A stretch of 64,000 bases of DNA from Dryomyza anilis (Eukaryota; Arthropoda; Insecta; Diptera; Dryomyzidae), in contig OX638133.1 in assembly GCA_951804985.1 (NCBI GenBank), positions 66,189,867-66,253,866 on the forward strand. Direction: 5' to 3'. Within the stretch, counting starts at the first letter, position 1; each line of letters begins with the position of its first letter. The notes beneath the pieces were generated by a model, which was given only the letters and a program-made list of their open reading frames with translations, was not told the DNA's origin and ran no database searches. Positions 24,342 to 36,335 of this stretch are shown here, one piece after another. The translations under genes were made by a program, and so were the position numbers.

Positions 24342-24518
24342 CTTCTTCCACTGTATAATAGTCTTCTTCGGTCCTATTGTGTTTAAAGCCGCCTGAATTT
24401 TTTCCCAATACCACTCCTTTTCTTTCTTTCCTTCCATGTACTTGGTCTCTCGAAGCAATGATATAAGCATTTTCTTTTGCGGCTTCGTCACACGATCCTT
24501 GAATAAAATATTGAAAAC
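24342..24518 (-). CDS. Myb/SANT-like plus BESS protein, DNA-binding-domain exon (5' exon missing)
   Basis: On the minus strand this exon encodes the first two helices of a Myb/SANT-like domain (KPQKKMLISLLRE, then WYWEKIQAALNTIGPKKTII, ending QWKK). The donor AAG before GTGAGG lies at 24342/24341. The phase-0 junction to 17236 yields QWKK-CWRDM, the continuous third helix of the domain, which strongly supports the intron. The upstream boundary is uncertain: an acceptor TTTTAATTTCAAG ends at 24519, and a second possible AG at 24498 would trim seven residues. No in-frame ATG with good context was found inside the exon, so an upstream start-codon exon must exist at higher coordinates, possibly outside the window. 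It binds DNA presumably as a sequence-specific nuclear factor. Confidence 0.85.
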
Positions 24519-24800
24519 CTTGAAATTAAAAAAAGGAAAAGAGGCAAGAGGTGGATATTTCACACAAAAGTTTGTTATCTTTATGAAAAATATAAAAATA
24601 CATTTAAATAATATATGTAATGGTTAAAAAATAATATATGGTATGGGGCATTCAAAACAGTTTGTTTTGAACTGTCCCCTTGATAATCCCGTAACGTAAT
24701 AATAATAAAGTCTCTCAGTCTGTTGAAATCACGATTACAGGAAAACCAGTAGAGTTAGATGAATGTTCCTACTAAGGGTACCTTACATATAAATATATGT

Positions 24801-25036
24801 ATATCGTCGTTGTAGAACTAAAAGTCACAAACTACATTTTTTGAAAATCTGAACATTCACGAAAAGTAATTGATACATTTTGAAAGTTAAAATACTAATT
24901 GATAGATTCACATGTTCTTATCATTTGGTACAAATATTGGGCTCATCTATCATAAATTGAAAGATATATTAAGAATTTTGTAAATTGGCATTTTGAAAAT
25001 GTAGTTGATGAGTTTTAGTTCTACAACAACGACATA
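24801..25036. mobile_element. R-family MITE, copy 1
   Basis: A 236-bp unit with terminal inverted repeats of about 45 bp (ATATCGTCGTTGTAGAAC on the left, its complement GTTCTACAACAACGACAT on the right, continuing AAAAGTCAC...CTACATTTT). A longer copy is at 52836-53474, and an isolated end occurs near 25655-25678. It is non-coding. Confidence 0.85.
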
Positions 25037-26654
25037 ATTTTTCTTTTTATTTGAAGAATTGGTGGAACTGCATTTTAACGGTAACCTTACAAATAAAAGT
25101 CCAATCAAATTTTGACGAAGGAATGAGAGATTATAAACGACCAAATAAAATCTCCCAACCTTTCTCTAAAAAAAAACTTATTTAAAAAAAAAACATACTT
25201 TAAAAAAAAACCCTATGCACATTTATTTCAGGTCATATTATTTTTACATGGCTGCATCCGCCCAGCCATGTAAGTGACGTTGTGATGGTCCTAATACTGC
25301 AGTTTGACCTGAGTATTTAAATATTTTAATTTTTGCAACTCTTAAATAATAAAAATGAAGACATGACTGGTCTTCGATTTCTGGTGCTAACAACGACTTT
25401 ATTGTTTAGAAATTCTGAATATGAAGAGCGTGGACATTTCTTTAAATTTACAAGCTGATCGTAGTGCAGTCAACTTGCACGATCTTTTATATCGGCTAGG
25501 TAAAAGATAAGACACCAATTTCAATAACTGGTTTACAAACATCTTTTTAATCCTACGGTTTCGAATCGAATATTTCAAATATATCAACAAGTTTTTATAA
25601 TATTAATCTAAAAAACGTAAACAATTAGTGTTTGGAAAAATAGATTCGGTGAGTTTTACTTCCACACCGACGATATGATATGTCAATTATTTCTAATCAA
25701 ATCTAATCTAAATAACCAGATTTATTTAACAAATTCTTTGTTTACAGTTAAATTGAATAAAAATTATTTAAAGTATTTATTGCCATTAAAAATTCCTAAT
25801 TAGTAAATACAGTAGCAAGTTTGTCAGAATCGCAGTTTACCGGCCGAGAAGAATTAGAAATATAATAATAATAAGTTTATTTTAATATTTTGTATCGCAA
25901 ATGCTCATCCCATACTTCATTCTTAAAAGGTAAACAAAATAATAATGTAACATAATAAATATTACGTTTTCAAATGTATTTTGTCCATTCATAGATCTTG
26001 AAGTAAATGATATATGTCTCAACAAGTATTATATATTTATATATACGATATATTCTAAACAATTTTAATGTTTATTTATTTGTATTACATGTACTTAGTA
26101 TCGCAATTTCAAATAATGTAAATGTTGGACTTCTACAATTTGTAAAACATATTTTTAGAATGTATATTTAATACTGGCAAAATTGTATTGGGTGAGTTTG
26201 AACAGTTCATACTCCTTTGTCTCACTGACACCACATAGACACTTTTTTTCAAGAGGGTGGTGGAATTTATTTGTACATTTTTAACATTATCACACTTGTC
26301 ACAATACACAATCTTACCATATTTAAATCTTAAATTGTTTTTAACTACACTTCTAGAACAATTCAGAACTTAAAACGTTTATTTTCTTATTTTTAACTGG
26401 TAGACTTATGACCATCAACTTAATTCGTATTTTTACATGTATTCATATGTGCCACCTTCGTGGGAAAAAAAACCCATCTGTGGATATTTTTCTTAGTTGG
26501 TATTTTTATTTCGCACTACAGGGATGATATTATAATATTTTGTACAATGCCAATAGGCGTTTATGTCCGATTTAAGGGCTAACTAAAATAGGAATGAACT
26601 GGCACATGTCAGGTTACGTAAACAAACAATGTACGAAAAGTTTATCTTTGCGAC
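25037..26654. other. AT-rich intergenic DNA
   Basis: No gene is supported. An isolated R-family terminus (TTCCACACCGACGATATG) lies at about 25658-25675. No upstream exon of the Myb/SANT-BESS gene could be confidently placed here. Confidence 0.5.
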
Positions 26655-27066
26655 TAACGTATTTAGAGAACGCAAAAGTTAATACAAAAGTTATGCATTA
26701 AGCACCGTTTAGATATCTCAGAAGGTAATTTTTTAAAGTAAACAAATCGGGATAATACCCTCATAGTGGTACCCCTGAACTTTATTCTTCAAAGATGGCA
26801 TTTGCTTTTTTGCTGCGTCCTACTGTTTGGTGTTCGTGTGTTTTGTGCCTCGTGTTGTTTTGTTTTTTATTATGTGAACAAAAATGTCCGACTGATAATA
26901 AACATGTTAACGAGTAAATTGCGTTTCTGAATCAATACAAAATCGGTCGAATTTTACACGATGCAGTTAAAAGAGGTTTCTGAAGACGGCACCTACCGCG
27001 TCGATGTGTCTCATGACGTCCTGACAGTGGCAGTTTAGTGCAGCTCAAATAATCTCAAATAAAAAT
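26655..27066 (+). mobile_element. V-family repeat, copy 1
   Basis: About 410 bp that matches 35908-36335 in reverse orientation, including CAAATCGGGATAATACCC and GTGCAGCTCAAATAATCTCAAAT. The frame at 26961-27038, starting MQLKEVSEDGTYRVDVSHD, looks slightly coding-like but is not preserved in the other copy. The type of element is not determined, because the ends are not clear. Confidence 0.6.
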
Positions 27067-27206
27067 GTAACTAAATTAATGTAATGTAACTAAATTTTTT
27101 TCATTGTTGTTGTCTATTTTTTTATATTTATTTGGTCAGGGCTGCACTGGATAGAAAAACTTGCGTATTACTGGCTACTTTCTGGTGGGGTTTTGCTGGG
27201 GCTGTA

Positions 27207-27470
27207 AACTAGCTACTTCTAGAGTGGCTATGATGTGGCGAAACTGGCTAGGAAAACTTTTTGAAAACTAGTTATTTTTTTGACTGGCTATGATAAGGAT
27301 AATCTGGCTAGGAAAACGTCTCGAAAACTAGCTACTTTCTAGACTGGCTATAATGGTGCTAAACTGGCTAGGAAAACGTCTTGAAAACTAGCTACTATCA
27401 AGACTGGCTATGATGAGGCTAAACTGTCTAGGAAAACGTCTTCAAAACTAGCTACTTTCTAAACTGGAGC
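27207..27470 (+). repeat. 60-bp tandem repeat (about 4.4 units)
   Basis: The motif AACTAGCTACTTTCTAGACT, followed by GGCTATGATG and AAACTGGCTAGGAAAACGTC, recurs at an exact 60-bp spacing (units start at 27207, 27266, 27326, 27386 and 27446; the first differs by one base). It is flanked by degenerate CTGGCTA/ACTGG motifs. No ORF. Confidence 0.9.
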
Positions 27471-28007
27471 CTTAAAGCTTAACTGGCCGAGAACAATTTC
27501 CATTGACAAGTTATTTTCTGAAAAAGTGTTCAAAGCGAACCACTGCTTAGAAATAAGAATGGTTGTAATCTTGTCAGAGAATTCTCCGCATTTTTATTAT
27601 ATCAAGAAATTAATTATAGAAACAAAATAATTGATTATTTCAAACTTTCAAAAATGCGAAAAAATCTTTTTATTTTTAAATTATCTGAATTCTGCCTAAA
27701 ACAGTAATTAATACAAGGAGTAATCAAGGAAGATGTAAGAAAATTGAGGAAAGTCGAAGACTATTTCTTTCAAACATTTATCGATTTATTTTTTTGTCAA
27801 ATTTTGGGCAATGCGCAAAATATTAAAACATAAAACGTAGTCACTTTAAATTTACTATTTTTATCACAATATTTTTTTTTTGTAGAAGTAATCAATAAAT
27901 TTTTTGTAATATTTAAAGAATTTTATATATTGACTAGTAAACGACTAGTTTATGTACTAAAAAACTATCTAGGAACTGGGTAGTTTAACTATTCAATCTC
28001 CACCTGG

Positions 28008-28381
28008 AACTAGCGTGACAACACTGGCAAGTTCCAAGACAGTTTTACTGGCTAGAAACTAGTATTGCTTCTAGTAAAACTGGCAAGTTACAGGCCAATT
28101 ACTGGTTGGCATTGTTACTTGGGTACAAGATAGTTTTTTTATTGGGCCGTAGGCCGTAGTTTTTTAATTAACTACGGAAAATAGTCGATAGTTAACTACG
28201 TTTTCTTCTCGGTGTAGTAAACGTCCAGTTTTCATAATAAATAACTTTCAAGAACCTGAGTACCAATATCCGGAACCAGCGTGACATCACTGGCAAGTTC
28301 CTAGCTAGTTTTACTAGATCGAAATTAGTATGTCTTCTCTGGTTACTGGCCAGTTACTGGTTGTCAATTTTACTTGGGTAC
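28008..28381 (+). repeat. Direct duplication of about 110 bp (28008-28125 and 28272-28381)
   Basis: Both copies run AACYAGCGTGACA-CACTGGCAAGTTCC, then GTTTTACT, and end TTACTTGGGTAC. They share the CTGG-rich character of the 60-bp array upstream, so 27130-28390 is probably one repeat-bearing element of unknown type. Confidence 0.65.
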
Positions 28382-28390
28382 TAAAAATTT

Positions 28391-29634
28391 TGTTATTTTT
28401 GTCGTCAGTTTAGACAATGCCTACCCAATAAGCAATGACTTTTAGGTTCGATAAATGCCAAAGGGTAAGCGTTTGAAAAAATAATCATAATTGCCTTTAA
28501 GGTCTAGTGTGTTTTTCAAATCAGTTTCAAATATAAAATAAGTGCTATTTTTAGAGCTTACTCTGAATTTGAAAATGATTTGATAATAACATTACCAAAA
28601 AGGGCAGTGAAAATTAGGAGCAAAAATGTAGTGACGCTAAAAACAGTATGTTTTTATGATTGCAATAGAAACCCTGACAAAAAATATAACATAACAACGC
28701 GCGTCCAAATCTACATAGAACCAAATAGTGACGTAAATACAACGAACTTGTACATCAATACGACAAAAAAAATAATCAAATGTCAACCGATGATCGCATT
28801 CGTCAATATTACGTATTGCGTTAATCAATCGAGATTTACTAACACATTGAAAGATTTTGAAGTACGATGTACGTTAATATTACGAATGTGTTTATCAACC
28901 TTCTTTAATCAATTGATATACAACGTACGTAGTATTGACAATGTTTTTAATCTAAAAGTAATTAATGAAACAAATTCAACCATATTTATAGTCAAATTAA
29001 TCCACATTGTATTGAATTCAATTTGACTACATATTTGTGAATTACATTTTTTGTTCACTTGTTGTTTTTTTTTTATTTAAATATAAAAAAATAAAATAAT
29101 AATTCCATTAATTCAACATATGTATATTAAAAAATAAATTACATTAAGTCAATTTATGCACTATGTACTTTTTTGCAAATAAAAAACGCTTTTTTATTGC
29201 CCTGTATTTATTTTTCACTTCACTAAATTATTGTCGGCACCACGGCTTGTTTGTTTTCCACCATTACACAATGCTCATATGTGTTAGAGTATTAGACATC
29301 TGCACAAGTCCATTTGAAACCCACTTCAAGACATTCACTTCGTTTCAAAACATTTACTGTCGTCAACTCTATGCTTGAAAATCAAATGAATGTCTTGCTC
29401 ACAACAACAAAGAACCAAGTACTAACAAAACAAAACATAAGCAAAACATAACTGAAGTGAAGAGGTCTATGATGATGTGCAATAAACATTCAAATACTGA
29501 AATGAACTGCTTATGACACCGAGTACTTAGTGCATTTTTCATTTTTTTTATCATTCTTACTAGAGTAAGGAATAGAGTAGGAATTTTCATTAATATTGAA
29601 ATATAGAAAAAAACAAAAGGTATAAGAAAATCTG
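28391..29634. other. Unassigned DNA with a 148-codon open frame of doubtful meaning
   Basis: An open frame at 28580-29026 begins only at a TTG, has no recognisable domain, and contains repeated GTYAATATTACG motifs that recur at about 30463-30480 outside the frame. It is likelier to be repetitive DNA than a gene. Confidence 0.4.
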
Positions 29635-30295
29635 ATTTTGACATCCACAAGTTCGACATTGTGAAGGACTTCGTCTATCTGGGTTCCAGCGTAAACAGCA
29701 ACAACGACGTTAGCCTGGAGATCAAACGGAGAATAACTCTTGCCAACAAGTGCTACTTTGGGCTCAGTAGGCAATTGAGAAGCAGAGCCCTCTCTCGCCG
29801 GACAAAAATAACGCTCTACAAGTCACTCATCATGCCCGTCCTACTTTATGGTGCAGAAACATGGACGCTGGCCACCACCGATGAGAGAGTACTGGGAGCG
29901 TTCGAGAGAAAGATTCTCCGTAAAATCTTTGGCCCTATCTGCTTTGCTAACGAGTATCGAATCAGGATGAACCACGAGCTGTATGAGTTATTCGACGACA
30001 TTGACATATTCAAGCGCATCAAGATCCAGCGGCTTCGCTGGCTAGGTCATGTCGAACGAATGGATGAAAACACTCCAGCCAAGAAGGTGCTTGAATCGAA
30101 ACTCGAAGGTGGACAGCGTAGAAGAGGGCGTCCAAATCTGCGTTGGAAAGACCAAGTTGAGGACAACCTGGCAACGCTTGGTATTTCTAACTGGCGTCAG
30201 CGCGCGCAAAGCAGATCCGACTGGCGCGGCTTCATCTCATCGGCCAAAACCGACTCACGGTTGTAAGGACCATTTAAGTAAAGTAAGTAAGTAAG
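29635..30295 (+). mobile_element. RTE-like LINE, 5'-truncated 3' end (copy D)
   Basis: An intact frame of about 200 codons ends at 30266. It encodes the region C-terminal to the reverse transcriptase core: YLGSSVNS, then LYKSLIMPVLLYGAETWTL, AFERKILRKIFGP and RLRWLGHVERMDENTP, as in RTE/BovB-type and related insect LINEs. There is no catalytic core, so the insertion is 5'-truncated. The 3' end is a short (TAAG)n tandem tract (30268-30293) rather than poly(A), typical of the RTE clade. The homologous segment at 50566-50996 (minus) is more damaged, so this is the youngest-looking copy in the window. Confidence 0.88.
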
Positions 30296-31290
30296 AGTGC
30301 AGTAGTGCATATTTGCAGAGGAAACTTCAAAACCATTTGTGCAGATGTTTATAGTGTATAACCTGTGTATACATGAGAGCTTGAGATTGAAGATCGCGAT
30401 ACGTAATATTTATAAACGACTACATCAAAACATGTATGCGTGTACGTTATATTGATTAACATGTTGTCAATATTACGAAAACAGTTTGATGTACGTCGTT
30501 TGTCAATATGACGAACGATACTTTTTTCTGTGTAATAGCTTACCGAAATCTATTAGTGTTTGGACTTCAGTGAATATTTAAAACAATATACCGACCGCCC
30601 CCGCAAACCTTGAAGAGGCTCCAGAATTATAATCGAGAGCTTGAAACATACAAGCTTAGAAAAACACGACTACCACATTTTAGATGCTGACATCGATTTT
30701 CTGAAGTTTCTTGTCGCTCGGGCTTGAAGTTTACGATATTGGTTGAATGACATATAACGGGATAATGAATTGAAAAATGCCCTTTTTATGTCCTATATCC
30801 TATCTTTTGCTAATTTTGCAGGATTAAATCAATATTTAAAAGAAAAAAACTAAATGTAGGTTAGCGTTAATATTGATTTCAAAATAAGGGAATTTTTAAG
30901 TTAAGGTTAAGCTACCAGTTTTATTGAAAAAGCTATGATTCTTAACTTTAGGTTAAAGGTGTTTCAAACGTTAACCTCAACTCTACGATTTGAAAGTAAT
31001 GATTGATTTCAAAGCATTCGCAAGTCAATATTAAGTGCAATGGCATATTGGGTAAATATGGAAAATTTTCTTTAACAACTAGTGTGGTATTCAAGTCATT
31101 ATCAAGCCGAATAAATAAATGTAATTTCAATGCTTGTTTTCAAAGTTAAAAATTTTGCAAACCCTGTGACATAATGATTTTTTTTATTAATTGAAGCGTT
31201 GAGATATTTGCGTTTAAAGTTTTTGAATGTCCGTATCTCATAAAGTAGGGAGCAGCGTGACACTTTTGTTGAGGATAGTGCCGCTTTGAC
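30296..31290. other. Unassigned AT-rich DNA
   Basis: No gene. GTCAATATTACG and GTCAATATGACG motifs at 30463-30515 match motifs near 28800-28890, so the RTE copy D may have landed in a repeat that spans both flanks. Confidence 0.4.
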
Positions 31291-32115
31291 GCACTAAAAA
31301 AATAAAGATGATTATCAGAAATATCACAACCCTAAATATCAAGATATTTACAAATTATTTAGATCGTATTTGAGACAACCATCTCTCAAACATCCGACAA
31401 ATGCGAAAAAAACTTCTGGCAAATATCTTTCAAATTTACGATTATTTATAGCAACCATCAATTAAACATCTGACAAATAGGAAGATAGTTCATGAATATT
31501 TGGAAAAGGTACTCAATTAGAATTGAATTGAAAGAAAATGAAACAAATGTATTTTTATTTATTCTGGAATTAAAATAGTATCCTGGTTAGGTTATACATC
31601 GTCATCGTCTTTATAAACCCTTCGAAGGTAAAATTTTACAACGACTTGAGATTTCTTCGCAGAAGAACCAAGCCCGATCGGCGATGCTGTCATCAAAGTA
31701 AACTCTGAAAAAAAATAATTTTCCATCATGTGTTGATAATTTAAATCACAGGATATTTTATTTTCACTGTTACCATTAAAATGTAATATTTTTTACACCA
31801 TTTGATTTACTTAATTGTTGTGAATAAATCGAGCGTAAGACAAAAGTACGCTATTTTCCTTTTTTAAGGGAGTCAAATGTCAAAATACCTCCAAAGTTTT
31901 GCTGCAAATGTCCAAGAACTCAGGATGTTTGCTTTCAGTCAACTGTAAATATCTCAATTTTCATTGCTGTTGTGGCAAACATCTCGTAACTATCTGCATA
32001 TATGTCATATATAAAATATATTAATAGTTTTGCTGCAACTTTATTGAAACTTATCTGATGTTTGAATATTTGCTACAAGGCGTAACTTTAAAAGGATAGT
32101 TGCAGCAAGACTTTC
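31291..32115 (+). mobile_element. U-family element, copy 2
   Basis: It is collinear with 5682-6384. The left end CACTAAAAAAATAAAG (from 31292) complements the CTTAGTGTA right end seen in copy 1. The right end is lost where the element abuts the RTE-like fragment at 32116. Confidence 0.65.
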
Positions 32116-32515
32116 GGCAGCTCGAACTATGTTCTCCATCAATAAGTTAAAAAAGTCGCATGATAGGGAAACCTCGTTCGGTATGAAATGGATCGGAGAG
32201 GTCTTTTCCTATTCTCACTAAGCAACGTGTGTTGCTCAGGGTCATCCTGCAAAGCCTTATATGTTTCGCAGGTATACCGAACTCAGACATTGCAGCGTAT
32301 AATCGTTACCTTATCGGAGTGACGAAGGCGGCTTTATAGTCGACTAATATGTGGTAGGTGTCGATCTGTATTTCTAGGGTCTTTTCCTGGATTAGGCGCC
32401 ATGTGAAAATCTGCTCTATGGTGGACATTCCAGGTCTGAAGTCGCACTTATAAGGTCCAATCAGTCTGTTGACGATGGGCTTCAGTCTTTCACATAGTAC
32501 GCTGGATAGAACCTT
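32116..32515 (-). mobile_element. RTE-like LINE copy A, piece 1 (reverse transcriptase, C-terminal part)
   Basis: On the minus strand it aligns with 51210-51610 of copy B. Shared tracts include CATCCTGCAAAGCCTTAT, TTTCGCAGGTATACCGAACTC and TTCACATARTACGCT. It encodes reverse-transcriptase palm and finger segments with several disruptions. It ends at GAACCTT, exactly where the CCCAAG element Q begins. The next part of the LINE resumes at 39044, with about 85 bp missing relative to copy B. Confidence 0.8.
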
Positions 32516-34070
32516 CCCAAGTAACCACTTTGTGGCAACTTAAGTGGTAGCCACACAATTGCCATTAAAGTGTTTGTTCTAAATCATGCGAAATATACTT
32601 ATTTGCCACCCAATTGCCAGTCAAAAAGTCAAAAGTGTCCACAAATTACGATCCATTGAAGTGTCGGTTCACCTATTTGGAACTTGAACTGTAATTTTAA
32701 ATGTGGAACTTGTGTAGATTTAAAATAAAAAAAAAATGCAGATCCTACGCAGTGCCATTAACGTGAATGTTTGTTGTGTAATAAAACTGCACAAATTGTC
32801 AAAAATATGCTATGGCATAATAATATGTCTTTTCTGCAAACTACAACTCTAATTTAACAAACGATTCAAGTTTTCGGGTTAAATCCAACCAGACAAACGA
32901 TGTCCAAAACCTAACTTTATGCTAACTTTAAAAAGTTAACGATATCCGAATGTTGTCGGAAAGCTGATGAAAAAGGTATCGGAAAGATTTACGTATGTCC
33001 GCCTCTTTGTTGACTTTTAGCTCTCGAAAAGATAACTCGAGAAGATAACACAGAAAAATCCTCTTTTGGCATGAGGTTAATTGAACGAACATTTCAGTGT
33101 TGCAACCGAAATACATTTGTTGTAACCTCATGTCATTAAAATAAACGTACCTTATTTTTCTACAACCGAAATGTTAGTCCGCGAAACTGAACGTTCGGTT
33201 GCCGTAACCTCATGATTGCATTTTTCATTCTGCCAAAATTTACATTCGTGCATTTGTTACGGTAATTGAGTAAGTTGTTGTATCAACAAAATAAATTACA
33301 AACGGCAACCTCATGTCTATCAACAGTTCGGTTGGCAGTTTCTCTCCAACAATTATGGATACATGCAGAAATAAATAAATAGTATCGCGATAAAAATTTA
33401 ACCAAATACAGTTTTTATGCAAAATTTTACTTTTTATTTGTGAAATAACTTAAACGAATATAAAATAATTTTATCAATTTTGACAATACAAAATTTCTAA
33501 AAACAGAATACTTAAATCAAAAATATTACAGTATTTCTAGCACAGTATTTTAGTGCCACAGTGCCACAATAGCTTGGCGTGCAGTTGTCTCAAAGAATAT
33601 TCATTTGCATCTTCCAAATGTAGTCAGCCTCAACTGAAATTCATTTGAGGTAAACAATAGTGTGAAGCTTAACCAACTATTAGTTGAAGCAACTGACACA
33701 TTGATTGGGGAAACACACTTTTTGTCCATTTTAATTTTTTTATTTCCATTGCTACGGCAACTAAATTCAAAATGAGACATAACCAATATTTAGTTGACTC
33801 AACAGATATTTGGTTATATTGACTAAATGATTCAACTGCAGAATCAGCTGTTTTGCGAATCCAAAGCAGGACGACATCAGTCACACAAGCTTCATATTTT
33901 TCACTCGTTGTTTTTGTGCTGCGGACAGCGCGTGCCAGGTGTAAAACAAAATTTGGATTTGTTTTAAAGCTTGTTCGTTGTTACTGTTCGGTTTTTTCAT
34001 GCCCAAATATACCTTCTTCAACAACGGACATACTATTGTACAGAGTTCTTGCAATTTTCTTTATATCTGT

Positions 34071-35338
34071 TGTGTTTCTGTATGCAGCCCTAGCGCTCCA
34101 ACGTGTTGTAAACACGAAGTCAGCAGCACAACGAATCGTCGTTAATGTTCGATATCGGGAACGCAGTTGTGGCTGCATATAGAAACACAACAAATTTGCC
34201 GATTCCTTATAATTAAATTGGCTACCACAACTAAACAAATTGGTTGTGTCAATTGCATTTATTAGTTGTGTGAACTAATACGCGGTGTTACAACAACTGA
34301 ATCAGTGAAATGTTGACAGAACTAAAAAAATCAGTTGGCAAAAAAAGACGATTGCCCCAACTGATTCGTTCTTTAGGTGAACGTCAAAAATTTTCACAAG
34401 TAGCTAACAATAGGAAATTCATTAATTAAGTTAAAATGCGAAATAAATATACAAATATTAATAAAATAATATATTTATTCAATACAAATTGCTCATTACC
34501 TAGTTAAATATAATATACAAAAAATGTGAAATAGTTTTTTTTATTTATGGGTTATGAGATAATAAAAATATATGCATGTAGATACATGTATCTTTTCATA
34601 GTTTTTTTTTCAGGGAGCAGGAATTAGTAGATATACTTCTAAATTGTGTGCGCGACAATTTTACTCAATTATAATACATATAGAATACATAAGTTTTATA
34701 TGTATGTGTTTCTGTATGCAGCCCTAGCGCTCCAACGTGTTGTAAATACGAAGTCAGCAGCACAACGAATCGTCGTTAATGTTCGATATCGGGAACGAAG
34801 TTGTGGCTGCATACAGAAACACAACAAATTTGCCGATACCTTATAATTAAATTGGCTACCACAACTAAACAAATTGGTTGTGTCAATTGCATTTATTAGT
34901 TGTGTGAACTAATACGCGGTGTCACAACAACTGAATCAGTGATATGTTGACAGAACTAAATAAATCGGTTGGCAAAAAAAGACGATTGCCCCAACTGATT
35001 CGTTCTTTAGGTGAACGTCAAAAATTTTCACAAGTAGCAAACAATAGGAAATTCATTAATTAAGTTAAAATGCGAAATAAATATACAAATATTAATAAAA
35101 TAATATATTTATTCAATACAAATTGCTCATTACCTAGTTAAATATAATATAAAAAAAATGTGAAATAGTTTTTTTTATTTATGGGTTATGAGATAATAAA
35201 AATATATGCATGTAGATACATGTATCTTTTCATAGTTTTTTTCCAGGGAGCAGGAATTAGTAGATATACTTCTAAATTGTGTGCGCGACAATTTTACTCA
35301 ATTATAATACATATAGAATACATAAGTTTTATATACAA
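34071..35338 (+). repeat. Tandem duplication of a 634-bp unit inside Y
   Basis: 34071-34704 and 34705-35338 are nearly identical. They run from TGTGTTTCTGTATGCAGCCC through CAACAAATTTGCCGAT to ATACATAAGTTTTATAT with only scattered differences, so the duplication is recent or gene-converted. The unit joins part of the Z hairpin to Y interior sequence. Confidence 0.9.
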
Positions 35339-35375
35339 AGATAACTATATAACTATGTTATAAAAAAATGTCAAT

Positions 35376-35515
35376 TGGAGGTTTAGAAAACCTCATGCTT
35401 ACCGACTAGGAGGTTGCGACAACCTCATGCTCACCAATTTGGAGGTTGCGACAACCTCATGCTCACCAATTTGGAGGTTTCCACAACCTCATTCTCACCG
35501 ACTTCATAGTCGGCA
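35376..35515 (+). repeat. Minisatellite of about 33-36 bp with palindromic core, Y copy 1
   Basis: Four units containing GGAGGTTGCGACAACCTCATG and CTCACC. The core AGGTTNNNACAACCT is self-complementary. Equivalent arrays lie at 61177-61295 and 62930-63070 in the other Y copies, so the array is a family trait. Confidence 0.85.
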
Positions 35516-35907
35516 CAACATGGTTGGAACAACAGAATTAAGAGGTTGTTGCAACTACTTTATCAGTTGTTGCCGCAACCGAATGATTCGGTATTGCAAT
35601 TTAGTTGGTTGCCGTAAGAAATCAGTTCTCTGTGTGTATGTTTAAGTGAACTATTTAAAGGCATCATCAGAAAGTTGTCCTATAGACATCCGATAAGATA
35701 GCTTAAATACAGCTTTTAGTTAACCATTTTAACTACCAATACACATGTAAAATATGACGACAAATTTTTATTAATGTATTAGGTTGTCATTCGATTATTT
35801 ACTTTTCCAAAAATTGATGGAAATAATCAAATGGCAAACTAATACATATCAAATAAATAAAAATAGACAATAATAATGAAAATCCAAAAGCTATGTTTTA
35901 AATTTAA

Positions 35908-36335
35908 AAGCATTTGTATTTGAAATTATTTTAGCTGCACTGTTTGTTACTGTCACAGTCACGTCCTGAGACACCTCCTCACACGGTAGTATGGCGCCTG
36001 CAGTAAGTACTGCCCACAAACATTTTCAATTTCATAGACCCGATTTTGTAACGGTTCATAAACGTAATTTACTCGTCGCGGTTAATATTTTTAGTATCAT
36101 TCGGACATTTTTATCCACACAAAATACACGGAGAACAAAAAATCCTAACAGCAAATAATATGACGCAGCAAAAAAAAAATGCCAACTTTGAAGTATGAAG
36201 TTCAGAGGTGCCACTATGTGGGTATTATCCCGATTTATTTACTATAAAATGTTACCTTTCAGATATATCTATACGATGCTTAATAGATAACTTTTGTAAG
36301 AACCAATAAGTCACCTGAGAATCGATAGTCGCAAA
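35908..36335 (-). mobile_element. V-family repeat, copy 2
   Basis: The reverse complement matches 26655-27066 (CGGGATAATACCC, TTGCTGCGTC, GTGCAGCT-AAATAAT). It carries indels relative to copy 1, so any open frame in copy 1 is not conserved. Confidence 0.6.

Larger units (their letters stand above)
33049..35634 (+). mobile_element. Y-family element, copy 1
   Basis: Its ends are CACAGAAAAATCC on the left and the complement of CAGTTCTCTGTG on the right. Other copies lie at 61177-61975 (reverse) and 62098-63131 (forward, TA on both sides). The interior holds a Z-type segment (about 33553-34375), a 634-bp tandem duplication, a minisatellite and many AACCTCATG/CATGAGGTT motifs. Non-coding. TA target duplication is clear only in copy 3. 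Confidence 0.75.

Noticed and set aside
26961..27038. Short ORF beginning MQLKEVSEDG
   Set aside because: Not preserved in the second V copy (35908-36335), so treated as repeat sequence.
28580..29026. 148-codon open frame
   Set aside because: It starts only at TTG, has no domain, and contains GTYAATATTACG motifs that repeat outside the frame.
33853..34846. Short frames such as 33853-34182 and 34646-34846
   Set aside because: They cover the Z hairpin and the 634-bp duplication; the reading frame is a by-product of repeated non-coding DNA.
35376..35515. CRISPR-like array (regular repeats with spacers)
   Set aside because: Repeats of about 33-36 bp are contiguous with no unique spacers, lie inside a MITE, and the genome is eukaryotic.
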